Shown here: positions 1-10,785 of the stretch, in pieces
How positions within the stretch are numbered: the stretch's first letter is position 1
Layout of the letters: every line of letters begins with the position of its first letter
DNA from: Chionoecetes opilio
Lineage: Eukaryota > Arthropoda > Malacostraca > Decapoda > Majidae
Length of the DNA stretch: 64,000 bases
Assembly: GCA_016584305.1 (NCBI GenBank)
Contig: JACEEZ010006350.1
Coordinates: 25,001-89,000, forward strand
Direction of reading: 5' to 3'
Notes under the pieces: model-generated
The model's input: only the letters and a program-made list of their open reading frames with translations
Told to the model about the DNA's origin: nothing
The model's database searches: none
Position numbers and translations under genes: made by a program

Positions 1-191
1 GGAGATCAAGATTTTTACATCTAAGGGTAATTAGCTATATCAGCCACCTCGTTAGTGGGTATTTATCCTGCGCCTGTTAAAGTTACGCAAATCAAACAGC
101 CTGTAATTAAGATTCAAACTACTCATCCTACCAGTAAACCACTTACACCTACTCAAATAAGATACAATCCCTAAACCCGGGGCTACTTCTA
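1..191 (+). pseudogene. BEL/Pao-like retroelement remnant, upstream piece
   Basis: A short open stretch rich in Pro, Thr and Gln (about 62-175) ends where a TA-flanked DNA transposon begins at 192. The coding sense resumes at 2827 with a retroviral-type zinc knuckle, so I read this as the gag linker just before that knuckle. This is inference from continuity across the insertion. The fragment alone has no diagnostic motif. Confidence 0.35.
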
Positions 192-1121
192 CAGTACCCT
201 CCCGAGTTTCGCGCTTGCTTTCTTCCCAAGGCATAGCACTAAACTCGCGGATCGCGATACTCGGGTATTGAAAACACTGTATAAATGCTTATTTAGTCCG
301 GTGCGAGGTGTACCTACCGTATTTTACAGCATATAAGACACACTTTTTCCCCAAAAAATATCCTGAAAATGACCCAAGCCCCTGACCACCCAGCAGTGAA
401 TGGGTACTGGGTGTTAGCCAAGGGTTTGTGACCCGCCTCCCGGGGTGGTGGCTTCGGCCAACACTACGTAGCGGAGAGGAGAGGAGGAGGAAGAGGAGGG
501 AGGAGACGAGCTTGAGATTGAGCTTGAGTTGGGAGTCACCCAGCAGATGCTGTCGGTGAAGCCTTTAGTCCGGCGTTCTCCCACACACGTATTGTCCTAC
601 GAACGATACTTGATCTTAATCTTGATATTACAGGTGGCCTATTCTTCATAGGCCAGGCCTTTGAACTGGTGTTGCATAAAATAATGAACACATAGAAATA
701 AGTAGCACCTGACCTCACCCCCCTGCCGATCCTTACTTATTTACCACAAAATACTCCTTTGTAAGTGATTAACAAGGAGGTGTGTGGTACTGTGGTTGCT
801 GGAGGTACTGGAGGAGGCAGGCGAGAAGAGAGAAAGTCATTGGAGGTACCGGAGAGAAGGGAGGAAAGCATTAGTGTAGTAATTAGTTAGTAAGAGCAAG
901 GCATTGAGTGATCTAACTCTGTACACGTATTATGTCACTGTTAGTGTGCTTTTATGTATGACAAGGCAGGTGAAGGGATTATCTTGTTAAAAACTTCCAT
1001 CTCTGTCTCTCTCGATTAGTCTTTTTCTTGTGACCTTTGACGCCAACCATCACAGCCCTCAAGTGAATCTCCAAGGCCTGCCATCCCACCCCTGGAGGTC
1101 ACTGCCTAACAGCGCTGTAGG

Positions 1122-1132
1122 TACACACACAC

Positions 1133-1170
<38 letters not shown>
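1122..1170. repeat. (CA)n microsatellite
   Basis: An almost pure CA tract lies between a SINE-like fragment and a LINE 3' tail. It may be the 3' tail of the SINE fragment. Confidence 0.85.
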
Positions 1171-1171
1171 G

Positions 1172-1229
1172 GGACAGTATGAGCATAGCTCTTTTCCTGT
1201 ATGTTACAACTAGGTAAATACACACATAG
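1172..1229 (+). mobile_element. Isolated LINE 3' tail (CR1-like family)
   Basis: This is about 58 bases matching the last bases and tail of the LINE that follows it. The same GACAGT...GAGCATAGC end and ACTAGGTAAATACA tail occur at 2615-2665 and 32957-33022. A tail placed directly in front of a 5'-truncated copy of the same LINE is the oddity here. The methionine at 1201 falls in this tail and is not a real start. Confidence 0.7.
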
Positions 1230-2690
1230 TGTAATTGAGAGTTCACTCAAGGAGAGCAGAGTCCCGCTTGATTGGAAAAGAGCAAATATTGTGCCAATTC
1301 ACAAAGGAGGAGACAAAAAAGAACCACTAAATTACAGGCCAGTATCATTAACAAGTGTAGTGGCAAAAATGTGTGAAAAAATTGTGAAGGACAGATGGTT
1401 GAAATATTTGGAAGAGACAAACACACTCGTAGGTGGCCAGTTTGGATTTAGAGGAGGAATGTCATGTACAACAAATTTATTAAGCTTTTACTCAAGAGTA
1501 ATCGATGTGACACAGGAAAGAGAAGGGTGGGTCGATTGCATATACTTGGACCTAAAGAAGGCATTTGACAAGGTACCTCACAAGAGACTGCTCTGGAAGC
1601 TAGAACATGTAGGAGGACTGAAGGGTGGTTTGCTGAAGTGGATGGAAGACTTTTTGAGCAACAGAGAGATGAGAACAGTAATAAAAGATCAGAAGTCAGA
1701 ATGGTGCAGAGTGATAAGTGGAGTTCCTCAAGGATCAGTATTGGCCCCAGTGATGTTCTTGGTCTATGTAAATGATATGACAGAGGGAGTGAACAGTTAT
1801 ATGAGTTTATTCGCTGATGATGCTAAATTACTAAGAAAAGTAGAAAGTAAAGAGGACTGTGAGGATTTACAAAAGGATCTAGATAAGATTTTCAGATGGA
1901 GTCAACTATGGGAAATGGAGTTTAATGCTAAAAAGTGTAAAGTGATGGAAATGGGCAATAGCAAAAAGAGACAGAGAGGAAAGTATTCGATGGGAAATGA
2001 ATGGATAATCAAAACAAAGGTCGAAAAAGATCTGGGAGTGTGGATTACGGATAATTTGTCACCTGAGAAGCATATAAACAAGATCACAGGAGATACATAT
2101 CAGTTGCTGAGGAATATAAGAATGGCATTCAAATATCTGGATGAAGAGATGATTAAGAAATTGATAACATCTTTGATTCAACCAAGGTTGGAATATGCGG
2201 CAGTGATTTGGTCACCACATAAAAAGAAGGATATAAGGAAGATTGAGAGAATACAAAGAGCAGCCACAAAAATGGCTCCAAGCCTGAGAGATTTAACATA
2301 TGAGGAAAGACTTTCAAGACTAAAACTCCCAACTCTTGAGAAAAGAAGAGAAAGGGGAGATTTTATAGCAGTGCATAGAGCATCAATGGGTCTGGAAAAT
2401 ATTGATAGAGAAGATCTGTTTGTGTTGGACGATAGAAGTGCAAGAGGTCATGAGAAGAAATTGAAAAGGACAACATGCAAGAGGGACAAAAAAAAAATAC
2501 AGCTTCCCGTATAGAAGCATAGAAGCCTGGAACAACCTTGATGCAAAAGTGATTAATGCAAGAAGTATTCAGGACTTCAAAGGCAAGCTGGATAATAGTA
2601 GATTTGGAGACGGGACAGTACGAGCATAGCTTTTTTCCTGTATGTTACAACTAGGTAAATACACATACATACAAAAATAAAAAAAAAAAT
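1213..2690 (+). pseudogene. CR1/Jockey-type LINE, 5'-truncated, reverse transcriptase
   Basis: The open frame 1201-2514 encodes a non-LTR reverse transcriptase that would copy its own RNA at a nicked target. Visible motifs are the fingers (VPIHKGGDK...NYRPVSLTS, residues 32-53), the motif-A region YLDLKKAFDKVPH, GVPQGSVLAP, and the catalytic FADD box at about residues 204-207. The endonuclease and ORF1 are missing. Compared with the copy at 31.2-33.0 kb, an extra A in the A-run near 2489-2499 shifts the frame, so the last ~46 codons (to the stop at 2627-2629) are read in another frame. The 3' end carries the ACTAGGTAAATACA tail and an A-rich stretch. It sits inside family A element 192-2824. 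The RT identity is firm; the clade name is approximate. Confidence 0.85.
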
Positions 2691-2826
2691 AAAAAAAACC
2701 GTGTACGAAGCAGCGCAAAACTCGGGGATATAATGCGCGAAAGTCGGGATGGTAAGAATTTAGGACTCGGCGCGAAACTCGAGGATCGTAAAACTCGCAT
2801 AGCGTGCAACTCGGGAGGGTGCTGTA

Positions 2827-3594
2827 ATGAAGTACGAAGAATAAATTGTGTCTTATGTGAGGGGAAACATCCACCCTCCACATGTGATATCTATTCAGAT
2901 TGTTCCACGAGAGTTGAAAGGTTAATGAGCCTTGGAAAATTATGTAACCTGTCTCCGTGGTAAACATGCTTCAAATGCATGACCTATAAACTTAAGAACT
3001 TGTAGGAAATGTAAACAATCTATTCATAACATCGCTCTTTGTCCTAACAGTGATATTAACTCAGACCCTACAGTAGTTAAAATGGCAGTCACTAATACGA
3101 GTAGTTCAGCAGCTGTTCCTACTGCAGAATTGAAGGTGAGCCACAATGTTAATTCAGTCAATGTAAAGACAATGTTTGACAGTGGTGCACAAAGATCCTT
3201 CATAAGTAGGGAGATAGTTGAATTATTACAACTACCCATAATTAATTAAGTGAATTTAGCCATATCAGGTTTTCTTGTCAATAAAGAGGCTCAATCCTTT
3301 GACATAGTTCAACCCCTAGTCCAATTAGGAAAATATAAATGTAGGGTAGCTGCTGTAGTTAATAATATTGGTATTAGTTTAACTATTAATGGGCTAAAAA
3401 AACCAGCTGAAATGATAGGGGATAATGGTGTTAAACTAGTTAGTAATACCTTCGAGGACGTTGATGGTCCCTTTCAATTAATAATAGGCGCTGATTATTT
3501 TGGGCGTTACCTAAGGAAGGTCATCAAAAGACATAACGTCTCCGTGTTGACCAGTGGTGGTGGTAAGGTAATAATGGGACCCATCCCACATTGA
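2827..3594 (+). pseudogene. BEL/Pao-like gag-protease remnant
   Basis: The first part (2843-2962) carries a zinc knuckle, CVLCEGKHPPSTC (C-X2-C-X3-H-X4-C), usual at the end of retroelement gag. Downstream, in a shifted frame, lies an aspartic protease-like domain with the catalytic FDSGAQRSF (near 3175-3201), followed by a stop at 3247-3249 and an open stretch to 3594 ending in GPIP. The organisation resembles the gag-to-protease junction of BEL/Pao elements (DUF1758-type protease). A related copy lies on the minus strand at 62241-62990. Reverse transcriptase, RNase H and integrase are absent here. Stops and frameshifts make it inactive. Confidence 0.7.
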
Positions 3595-4036
3595 GTATAT
3601 TAGTACACTCCAGACCTCCGTGAGAGTAACATCTCTCTTTAATCTTGTGTGATTACATTGAGAGAATTGTACATACGTTCATCTTGTACATATAAGTGTT
3701 AAAAACAATAGGACGTGTTAAAACCACCACAGTGATATATCTCGCTGCGTCGTGGATAACTGGGTTATGAAAACCCGCCTGATGCCGATAACACCAACAC
3801 TCCGCCTCCACCCTTCACCTGCGGCCTCGATCACGCTCGACCACTTCGAATAACAAGACATTGCAGTATTGATAAGCCTACAACCCAATTCAACCCTACT
3901 ATCCACCGATAACTATCCTCGTTAGTTGACTAGCTGGGGTATTGTGTCGGGATGAGATAGACAATGGGTTTCTATAGGTAAGATCTCAAATAATAAATAT
4001 GTGTTTGTGACATAAATTTCCACAATATATATACTA
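3595..4036. other. Unassigned stretch, possibly LTR of the BEL/Pao remnant
   Basis: No gene is visible. Its position directly after a truncated gag-protease region suggests part of a 3' LTR, but I found no second copy in the window to prove an LTR. Confidence 0.25.
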
Positions 4037-4456
4037 CAGGTTGAAGTTCCCAAACTCGGCATCCCAAGACTCGGCAACACCCAAAACCCGGCGCATAGTT
4101 GCCGGGTCGGCCGCTAGGTGCCACCACACTAGGCCGCTTGGTTTCTCCCGCCGATTTGTTTGTTGTTATTGTTCAGTGGTGTTGTGACTAGAGTTGTGTA
4201 CACTGTTATTTTGTGTACTTCTACAGGTCTGTTATTGGTATTATGGCTCCCAAACGTCCAGGAACACCTACTGGTGGAAGTGAAAAGAAAAGGAAGAACA
4301 ATGTGTTAACTATTTCTGAGAAAATTGACCTTGTGATTTTTTTCATGTGATTTTCATGCTTTTTTTCCCCTTAATATATCTACATTCTAAAAGTCGAAAA
4401 ATTCCATTACTCGGCTCGGCGCTGGTCCCGAGGTTGCCGAGTTTGGGAACTTCAAC

Positions 4457-4459
<3 letters not shown>
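4037..4459 (+). mobile_element. Family C Tigger-like element, copy 1
   Basis: Inverted termini CAGGTTGAAGTTCCC and its complement bound 423 bases, with TA on the left flank. Inside lies the start of a pogo/Tigger transposase (4243 on). Family C recurs at 40485-40850, where almost all of the coding start has been deleted. This is a nonautonomous deletion derivative. Confidence 0.8.
4243..4340 (+). pseudogene. Tigger (pogo) transposase N-terminal fragment
   Basis: About 32 codons begin MAPKRPGTPTGGSEKKRK and run into LTISEKIDLV. This is the usual lead-in to the CENP-B/Psq-type helix-turn-helix of pogo-family transposases. The frame breaks in T-rich sequence after 4337. The DDE domain is missing. 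Confidence 0.65.

Positions 4460-4511
<52 letters not shown>
4460..4511. repeat. (AT)n microsatellite
   Basis: A pure TA tract joins the right end of family C to the left end of family D, both TA-target elements. Confidence 0.95.
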
Positions 4512-4514
<3 letters not shown>

Positions 4515-4577
4515 TCATACCTCGATATAACGGACCTCGATGTAACGGACTTCGGATATAACAGACTCCATTTGTGT

Positions 4578-4612
<35 letters not shown>

Positions 4613-5316
4613 ATATTAGCCCGCTTATCGCCGCTCGAATTGTCAACTCAACATAATTGTATTATTTTCCCATTTTACTTTGGAATGCTTTGGTTTTAAG
4701 GAGTCTTGATGTATCACATATTAAGATATAATATTATAAGGAAGGAGCCTGTGTTGCTAGTGATTTAGTGGTAGAAGGTGGGTATTGCTTAAAATAGTGA
4801 CTATTAGTGTTATGGCGTGGCCGCTGCTACGTCTCCCTGTCACCTCAACACCCTAAATCACCCTTATCTAAGGTGACACGCAGTGCTACACTGACCTAAA
4901 TAGTGACACATGTATAGAACTGCACTTCACAACCATATAATATATATAATAATGAGCATTAGTCATGATAATAAGCAATACCTTTGGAAGCCACGGCTGA
5001 ACCTGGCTCAATAATTTGTTTACCTTTCACTAGAGCTTGAGCTTGACTAGCTACACGGTCTGGTTGTGTTTGTGATTATTTCTCATTTATTTCACGTTTA
5101 GGAGCGGACCAAATTCAGCATGTAGTGCCAGTCACTGTTTACCTCCCAACATAGCTACACAGTCTGTTGTGTTTGTGATTATTTCTCATTTATTTCACAA
5201 TTTTTCCGTTTTTTTCATATATTTTTCCACCCTCGGGAAAATAACCTCGCTATAACGGACAATCGGCTTTAACGGACCACTCCTCCCCCACTTTAGTCCG
5301 TTATATCGAGGTTTGA

Positions 5317-5319
<3 letters not shown>
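4512..5319 (+). mobile_element. Family D Tigger-like element, copy 1
   Basis: The ends CAGTCATACCTCGATATAAC and its approximate inverse (rich in ACGGAC repeats) are flanked by TA. It contains poly-T and internal blocks shared with 16557-18193 and 27093-34980. No coding capacity remains. Family D is assigned to pogo/Tigger because the 27-35 kb copy retains a transposase N-terminus. Confidence 0.8.

Positions 5320-5401
<82 letters not shown>
5320..5401. repeat. (AT)n microsatellite
   Basis: A TA tract with one interruption starts exactly at the TA target of family D. It ends 27 bases from a TRAPPC11 exon boundary. Confidence 0.95.
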
Positions 5402-5403
<2 letters not shown>

Positions 5404-5428
5404 CAAACAGCAAAATACTAATACTTAC

Positions 5429-5570
5429 TGGCATGTTCTAAATTGGAATGTGAGGAGCTATGCAGGCCAAGGTTTATGGTAATATCTGATACCATACTGG
5501 CTTCAGTGTTGATGAGGTGAATTTCAACTGGCAACCACTCCCACACAAGGGCTGTAGTGTCATGTTTAAT
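5429..5570 (-). CDS. TRAPPC11: TRAPPC11 exon (last one visible)
   Basis: This is a 142-base exon with a TTTTTCAG acceptor and a GTAAGTAT donor, entered in phase 0 and left with one base over. It encodes a beta-rich segment containing EWLPVEIHLINTEASM and VSDITINLGL. I align this with the part of TRAPPC11 just after the segment encoded by 5680-5764. The continuation, including the gryzun C-terminus, must lie left of the window or remains unseen in 1-5428. Confidence 0.7.
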
Positions 5571-5679
5571 CTGAAAAATAGCAAAATTAATAAAAAAATA
5601 TATCAGAATATGGTATACACCATATGGTATACCTATCTCAAACTTAACTCATTTCAACTGACTGGAGAATTTTACAAAC

Positions 5680-5764
5680 CTCTACAGTAAGCAAAGGTTG
5701 ACGAGGCAGGATTTCAGTTTCAATTGTAAGTGGAGCCGTGTCAAATTCCTCTCTGCACAGGACA
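5680..5764 (-). CDS. TRAPPC11: TRAPPC11 exon
   Basis: This 85-base exon runs from a TTTTATAG acceptor to a GTTTGTAA donor. Its first base completes the codon left open by exon 39982-40109, and it ends in phase 0, matching exon 5429-5570. It encodes EEFDTAPLTIETEILPRQPL, which fits the TRAPPC11 stretch following the Trp-rich segment. The intron before it is about 34 kb and almost wholly mobile elements. The intron after it is only about 110 bases. Confidence 0.7.
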
Positions 5765-5925
5765 CTATAAAAGAAAGCAGTGTGTCTAGTCACGTTGTGA
5801 AATCATTAATGATGTGATAGTTACTTCATAATACAAATACATTTTCCCTATTATAGGACCCTGAAAACTCAAAAGGCAATATGAAACACAGCATATGAAA
5901 AACAATAAAGAAAATTATCATCATC

Positions 5926-6232
5926 AATTTTGGGCATACGCCAGGGGGTGCATCACCTCGCCCACCCCATGATGCCACTCAGGGGATCACCACGTGAGAA
6001 TCTCCATGCAGACTCCCTTCCCATACAAAGCAACTCAGCAGAAACACCAACTTGCCCCAGCCACGAGCCTTGTGGGCGCCCCTTTGCCCTCCTTCAAGCT
6101 GAATTGTCGCTTACAGATACCACCCGGTGGGAAGGATCAGCTTCAGGATAACGTGCCACATGTCCATATAGCCGAAATTGGTGCTAAAGGACTCTGCAGG
6201 TAATAGGCCTCGACTCAGTCTCACGGTGCCGT
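5926..6232 (-). mobile_element. LINE 3' fragment
   Basis: This matches the 3' end of the LINE at 63366-64000 (the shared region corresponds to 63380-63665), same strand, with many substitutions. It covers only the last coding bases of an endonuclease/RT-type LINE. It is an old dead fragment in a TRAPPC11 intron. Confidence 0.7.
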
Positions 6233-7124
6233 TGCAATTCGTTTTTATAAAAAATAAAAAATAAAAAATATGCCAAAAAATTGAGTTTATAGATATGAAC
6301 AAAAACTCTCCATTAGTTTGAATAACAATGATTTATATTGCTTAGAGCTTTTGTTTCACAATAATTCATCCAAATTGGCTGAGATATTGACTTTTGAAAC
6401 CACAAAAACATTGTCTTGAGATACGGGCCGATAAAGTTTTTAATTTAGTCGCAAACCTGTATCATACATTTTAAGGGAGTTTTCAAGTATAGAATATTTT
6501 TTTTTTTATTATGACACATCTTTCGAAGAAACCCATTTATTTACATAATAGTTTTTCATGTTCCTAGTCCCCCTTCTCAACCTCTCAAAAGTCAGCAACA
6601 CATCTATGATACTGTGTTGTGGGACAGACACCACCTCCTTGATAATGTTTACATGGACATAATGGTGTTGTTCCCTCGCTCCTTGCATTCCCTGAAAATG
6701 CACAGTCAGCTGTTATGTGTGCCTGTGCCTGTGGCTAATTGTCACTTATCATAGTAGAAAAGCATTGCAAACCTGGACATACACAGCTAACTTTGGGTGT
6801 GTTTGAGTCATCACCACGTGAACAGCGAGTGGACCTTCGCATTCCACGCACTCAGCAGTTCCAGTGTAAACAGCTGTTCAACAATGAAAGGACGCCTTCC
6901 CTATAAAACACACCGAGCATCCGGAAGAAGGGGAGAAGCCACTGGAGACACGACCCAAGTTCCTATTAACGGACTCCTCCCGAGTCTCTGTGGGGGCCAC
7001 CACACCTGAGGGTGTGTGTGTGTTTGTCACGTCAATAATAGTAAATAGTTCTGGCCTGTCAATAAGACATTAGCTTCATTGGCCTTTGTAAGAACCAGTG
7101 ACTTTTTATTGTTCAAACCTCACA
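6233..7124. other. No recognised feature
   Basis: This is intronic sequence of TRAPPC11 with A/T-rich stretches. A 64-residue open frame on the minus strand (6703-6509) has no recognisable motif. It is not needed for TRAPPC11, because the exons on either side already join in phase. Confidence 0.5.
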
Positions 7125-7496
7125 GTCGTCGTCTTCTTCTTCTTCTTCTTTCTGTTTAACGTCAGTTTTTCCCATAATTTCTATGAGGTTAGACGGAAAA
7201 CGACACGCTTCCAACTATTTCGATCCGTTGCCTTAACTTCTTCAATGCCCAATGCTGCTAGATCTCCCCCTTCAACACACTGCCTCCATGTCTTCCTTGG
7301 CCTGCCCGGTGGACGGCGCCCTGGAACTTCCACTCTAACAGCTCTCCCCAATGCCTCACCACCTTCTCTTCTCTTCACGTGCCCCAACCACCTCAATCGC
7401 CTTACTCTCAGCACTGTACTCAGCTTCTTCAATCCACATTTACTTGCCACCTCTTCACTTGACACTTCATCTCTCCATGTGATCCCAGTCATACAT
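7125..7496 (-). pseudogene. RTE-like LINE, 3' half split off by Copia
   Basis: The frame 7492-7181 encodes the end of a LINE polymerase protein with LRVRRLRWLGHVKRR and PGRPRKTW, typical of the region after RT in RTE-type elements. The coding end is followed by an (AAG)n-like 3' tail (7131-7151). Its upstream half is at 12337-13046, on the other side of the inserted Copia element. Confidence 0.75.
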
Positions 7497-7704
7497 TGTT
7501 AATAATCCTAGACACAACTGCACTCACTGCGCTCTGGGGACCAACTGTCGCTTCCCTCCAGTGACTCCATGTCGTCTGTCTTGTCACGTGATCACCAGTG
7601 ATGACGTCATGAGCCAGCTGATGATATGGCGGTCTGCCATTGGTTCACGCCGTGGCGGGCGTGTACAAACAAGTGAATGCGCTAACACACTCGCTATATT
7701 AACA
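7497..7704 (-). repeat. Copia 3' LTR
   Basis: 208 bases, about 97% identical to 12129-12336. In element sense it begins TGTTAATATAGCGAG and ends TATTAACA. Confidence 0.93.
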
Positions 7705-7715
7705 CATTCGCTATA

Positions 7716-7733
7716 TTTTTTTTTCTTTTCTTT
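7716..7733 (-). promoter_or_regulatory. Putative polypurine tract of Copia
   Basis: In element sense this is an 18-base run of A with two G, located 11 bases before the 3' LTR. The position fits the second-strand primer, although a gap of this size is slightly unusual. Confidence 0.5.
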
Positions 7734-7827
7734 GCGTGTCCCCTTTAGTACATACAACTATGTACAATTGTATGTTCACCAATACACATATTTACACTCC
7801 CTACATGTTGCTGATGACAGTCATCAC

Positions 7828-9786
7828 CTAATCCCGACTGACTGCCTCCCGCAGCCGCATAGTCAACCTTACCTTCTTGGTAAGGCAGTCTGCCAGTTGC
7901 TTCGATGTCTCCACCCACGTTACCTCCTTCAATTCCCCTTGATCCAACATACCTCGAAGCACTGATATATCAATCCTCAGACGCTTGTTGTCCACCAATT
8001 TATAGGTGTATAGGGCTTCCACTACGCTACGGTTGTCCACAAAACATCTGGTAGGGATCCTCCCACATCCGGAGATCTCCTGCAGAATACTGGCCACATA
8101 CACCGCAGTACTAGCACCATCCAGAAGTGCCAGGGTCTCAGCAGCAAGAGTTGAATTGACCACCCGTCGAACCTTCCTTGACTGCCAGTAAATAGGGCCC
8201 CGTACATTATTAGTGTCGCACAGAAAGATAATAAAGCCCCCTTGAGATCCATATCCCTGCAGGTTGGCGAAGGATGCGTCAGAGTAGCACTCATCTAAAG
8301 GTCTAATCCTCGGGATAAACAACCCAACATTATCCGTTTTCACACGCTCAATCACCTTATTTAGTCTCAATATGTCAGACACCGTAGCCTTTGGAATTGA
8401 AACACTCAGCTCGCACACATCGAACGCTATATCCGGGCGAGTGTGAGTAGCCATCCAATTTAGTTGCCCGACCAACCCACGATATTCTGTTTTCTCTCGT
8501 TCTGACAAATCACTCGTCTTCTCCAACGCCCGACGCTTGCTAAGGGCAACCGGATTCAACGATGCTCCATACCGAAACTGGTCGATTGTGATACCGCCGT
8601 CCTCTGTGGTAACTACGTTGAGCCCCACATACTTAAAGCACTCTGAATCGAAAGACCCGACCTGGAAGATCCTATGCAACTGGTTTATGACGTGCTGCTC
8701 AAAGTTCATAGTACCAGCCCACAAGAAGTCATCCACATATACGCATATGATACCCTCTGTTCCATCATGTTGGCTCCACGAGAACAATGCAGGGTCCAGG
8801 GACGAAATCTTGGCACCGAGACATATCAGCTGTTCCTTCACCCTCATGTACCATTGTCTGGCCGCGTCTCACAAACCATACACCGTCTTCCTCAGACGCC
8901 ACAATAAGCCATTGTCGAACTCAGGAGGAGGTATCAGGTACACTTCACGCTCTATTTTGTTCCCTTGGAGGTACGCAGCTTGTATATCCATTGTGTGGCA
9001 CACCCAACCATTAGCTGAGGCGAGTACCATTGCCAAACGGACAGCCTCCTTTGAACAAGTGGGAGAGTTCTTCTGCAGCCCTATGGTGTCCTCCTCAAAG
9101 CCCCTGGCTACCAAAAGTGCCTTCACAATAGTCTTCCCTTCCTTCAGCTTTTCTGTGACCACCCAACGTACAGATATAGCTTGTTGACCCACATTTTCCA
9201 CCTCTTCACACACCTCCTTGGTCCTCCAATTCTCAATCTCTTTTTCCTTAGCACACACCACCTCATCTGTATTAAACAACACAAACATTTCTGTCACCTC
9301 GTCCACTGTTTCCCACGACGTAAAATCTCTGTCCAGATCCATCCAATTAATGTTACCATCTTTGTCACTCTTAATGTTGTAGCAGTTGGAGTATCGACCA
9401 GTAGCTTTCCCCGCCCGACTAACAATTCTACCAGATATACACTCACCACTCGCTTTCTCAACGCCCTTGATCCTTTGACCCGCTTTAACTCTCACTACAG
9501 GATTTGCCAACAAACCCGAGGCACTCGCACCCGTGTCCATCTGCCGAACGTCACCGTTGTGGCCATCCACAGCCACCTGCGACCCCTCACCCACAACATC
9601 AACAATTTCACCAGGATGGTCGTCATCATCTGAGTCCATGTCTGAATCCCCGAATCCAAGCTTCACATCACCACGCACACTAGGAACTCGCAGAGCACTG
9701 GTATTGGACTGAGACACATCTTCCTCATTTGACACTGCAGCAGGATCAACACTGGTCAGTGCCGTGGCAATTTGACATGTGTGCAC
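7828..9786 (-). pseudogene. Copia reverse transcriptase and RNase H
   Basis: The reverse transcriptase core (RVT_2 type) starts in 9786-8869 with ISVRWVVTEK, KALLVARGFEED and MDIQAAYLQG. It continues in 8847-7828 with the catalytic CVYVDDFLWAG. The RNase H end carries YSDASFANLQGYGSQGG and ends in WVETSKQLADCLTKK, typical of Copia. A TGA in the middle (complement of 8872-8874, after KTVYGL) interrupts an otherwise continuous frame, at a place where a cysteine codon would fit. This premature stop should abolish the enzyme unless read through. Confidence 0.88.
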
Positions 9787-10229
9787 ACCCTAACACACAT
9801 TCTGCCGTGCTTCACTAAAAATTGTTTTCCGTCTTTCCCAATTATGGTACCAGGTCTGCGCCACTTATTACTGTCTAGACGCTTGTAGTAAACATCATCT
9901 CCATAGTGTAGGTCTCCGGGGTCGCTGTCTCTCACATTATGACGAAGTGCTCTAGTCAGCCTTTCACTAGATTCCGCTACGGTAAATGCTCTCCGTGCCG
10001 CGTGAAGTGCATTCAGGTTATCCTTCACTATACCTGCAGGTGTGTCCTCGCCGTCTAGCGCCGGTAGGTTATCATAAAAGGCCCCAGGAATTCCAGGGTT
10101 CTGGCCAAATACCAGCTGGTTGGGCGAGTAACCCAAAAATGTTGACAGTGCATTCCTGGCAGCCACAGCCCAAGCCAGAGAAACATCCAAATCACAGCCA
10201 GGATCATCCGCCAAAATCTTGCTTACCAT
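9756..10229 (-). pseudogene. Copia integrase, C-terminal part
   Basis: The frame continues the integrase core of 10618-10223 in a shifted register. It contains LAWAVAARNALSTFLGYSPN and the NQLVFGQNP motif, then a GDDVYYKR...KWRRPGTIIGKDGK segment. The latter is the SH3-like C-terminal domain that helps bind DNA. The frame change near 10225 separates it from the core. Confidence 0.8.
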
Positions 10230-10618
10230 TCCTCCAACACAACATTGAGCCTCTCACAAACACCATTACTCCAAGGGCTTGCAGCTGCCGTCATCATAAT
10301 CTTAACATTGAATGCTTCACCTAGAGACCTCATATCTGAATTATTAAATTCACAGCCATTATTTGATAAGATTTTTCCTGGGACACCAAATAGCACAACC
10401 CAACCGAGAAATATTACCCGAATAATAGTGCCCGCATTCTTGTCTGGAAACACCACAAATGTACAATATCTTGTATACAGGTCCACTATCACCAAGAAAT
10501 ACTTCTTGCCCCACGACTTAAGGTCCATGGCAATCACCTCGTTAAACCTGCTAGCCAACGGGACACTCACCACTGGTCTCGGGCTCGGTTTCTTATACCG
10601 TTTACACACGTCAGTCAC
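10223..10618 (-). pseudogene. Copia integrase catalytic core
   Basis: The rve-type core shows AMDLKSWGKKYFLVIVDLYT (first acidic residue), ILSNNGCEFNN at the place of the second, and GVCERLN for the final Glu. The second catalytic residue is Asn where Asp is expected, which would inactivate it. The strip 10619-10785 encodes the pre-integrase zinc region (LHRQFGHPTAEKL) in a separate frame. Confidence 0.85.
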
Positions 10619-10785
10619 TTGTCACTTTATCAATCCTCCGTTCCAGGTTCGAGTCCCTAATGTCGGCATCTCTCACAAGCTTTTTCAATTTTTCTGCTGT
10701 AGGGTGTCCAAACTGACGATGAAGTTTCAAGGCCCTCTTCTCGATGTCCCCGTCCTTGTAGAGTGCCACGAGTGCCTCAGCTATA

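Larger units (their letters stand above)
192..2824 (+). mobile_element. Family A TA-target DNA transposon (nonautonomous), copy 1
   Basis: The termini are inverted: CAGTACCCTCCCGAG at the left, and a right end whose complement reads CAGCACCCTCCCGAG. A TA dinucleotide flanks both sides (190-191 and 2825-2826), which fits Tc1/mariner/pogo target choice. Internal sequence at 240-530 is shared, inverted, with the copy at 34990-36392. No transposase is visible. It interrupts a BEL/Pao-like retroelement and is itself interrupted by a LINE at about 1172-2690. Part of a SINE-like segment (about 1041-1125) lies inside. Confidence 0.8.

Noticed and set aside
6509..6703. 64-codon minus-strand frame with an acceptor-like TTTTCAG as an extra TRAPPC11 exon
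   Set aside because: Exons 39982-40109 and 5680-5764 already join in phase and in protein alignment. The frame has no TRAPPC11 similarity.
7181..7502. 134-codon plus-strand frame over the RTE-like LINE
   Set aside because: It is the antisense shadow of the clear minus-strand LINE protein.
8537..9187. 216-codon plus-strand frame within Copia
   Set aside because: It is antisense to the reverse transcriptase, with no domain of its own.
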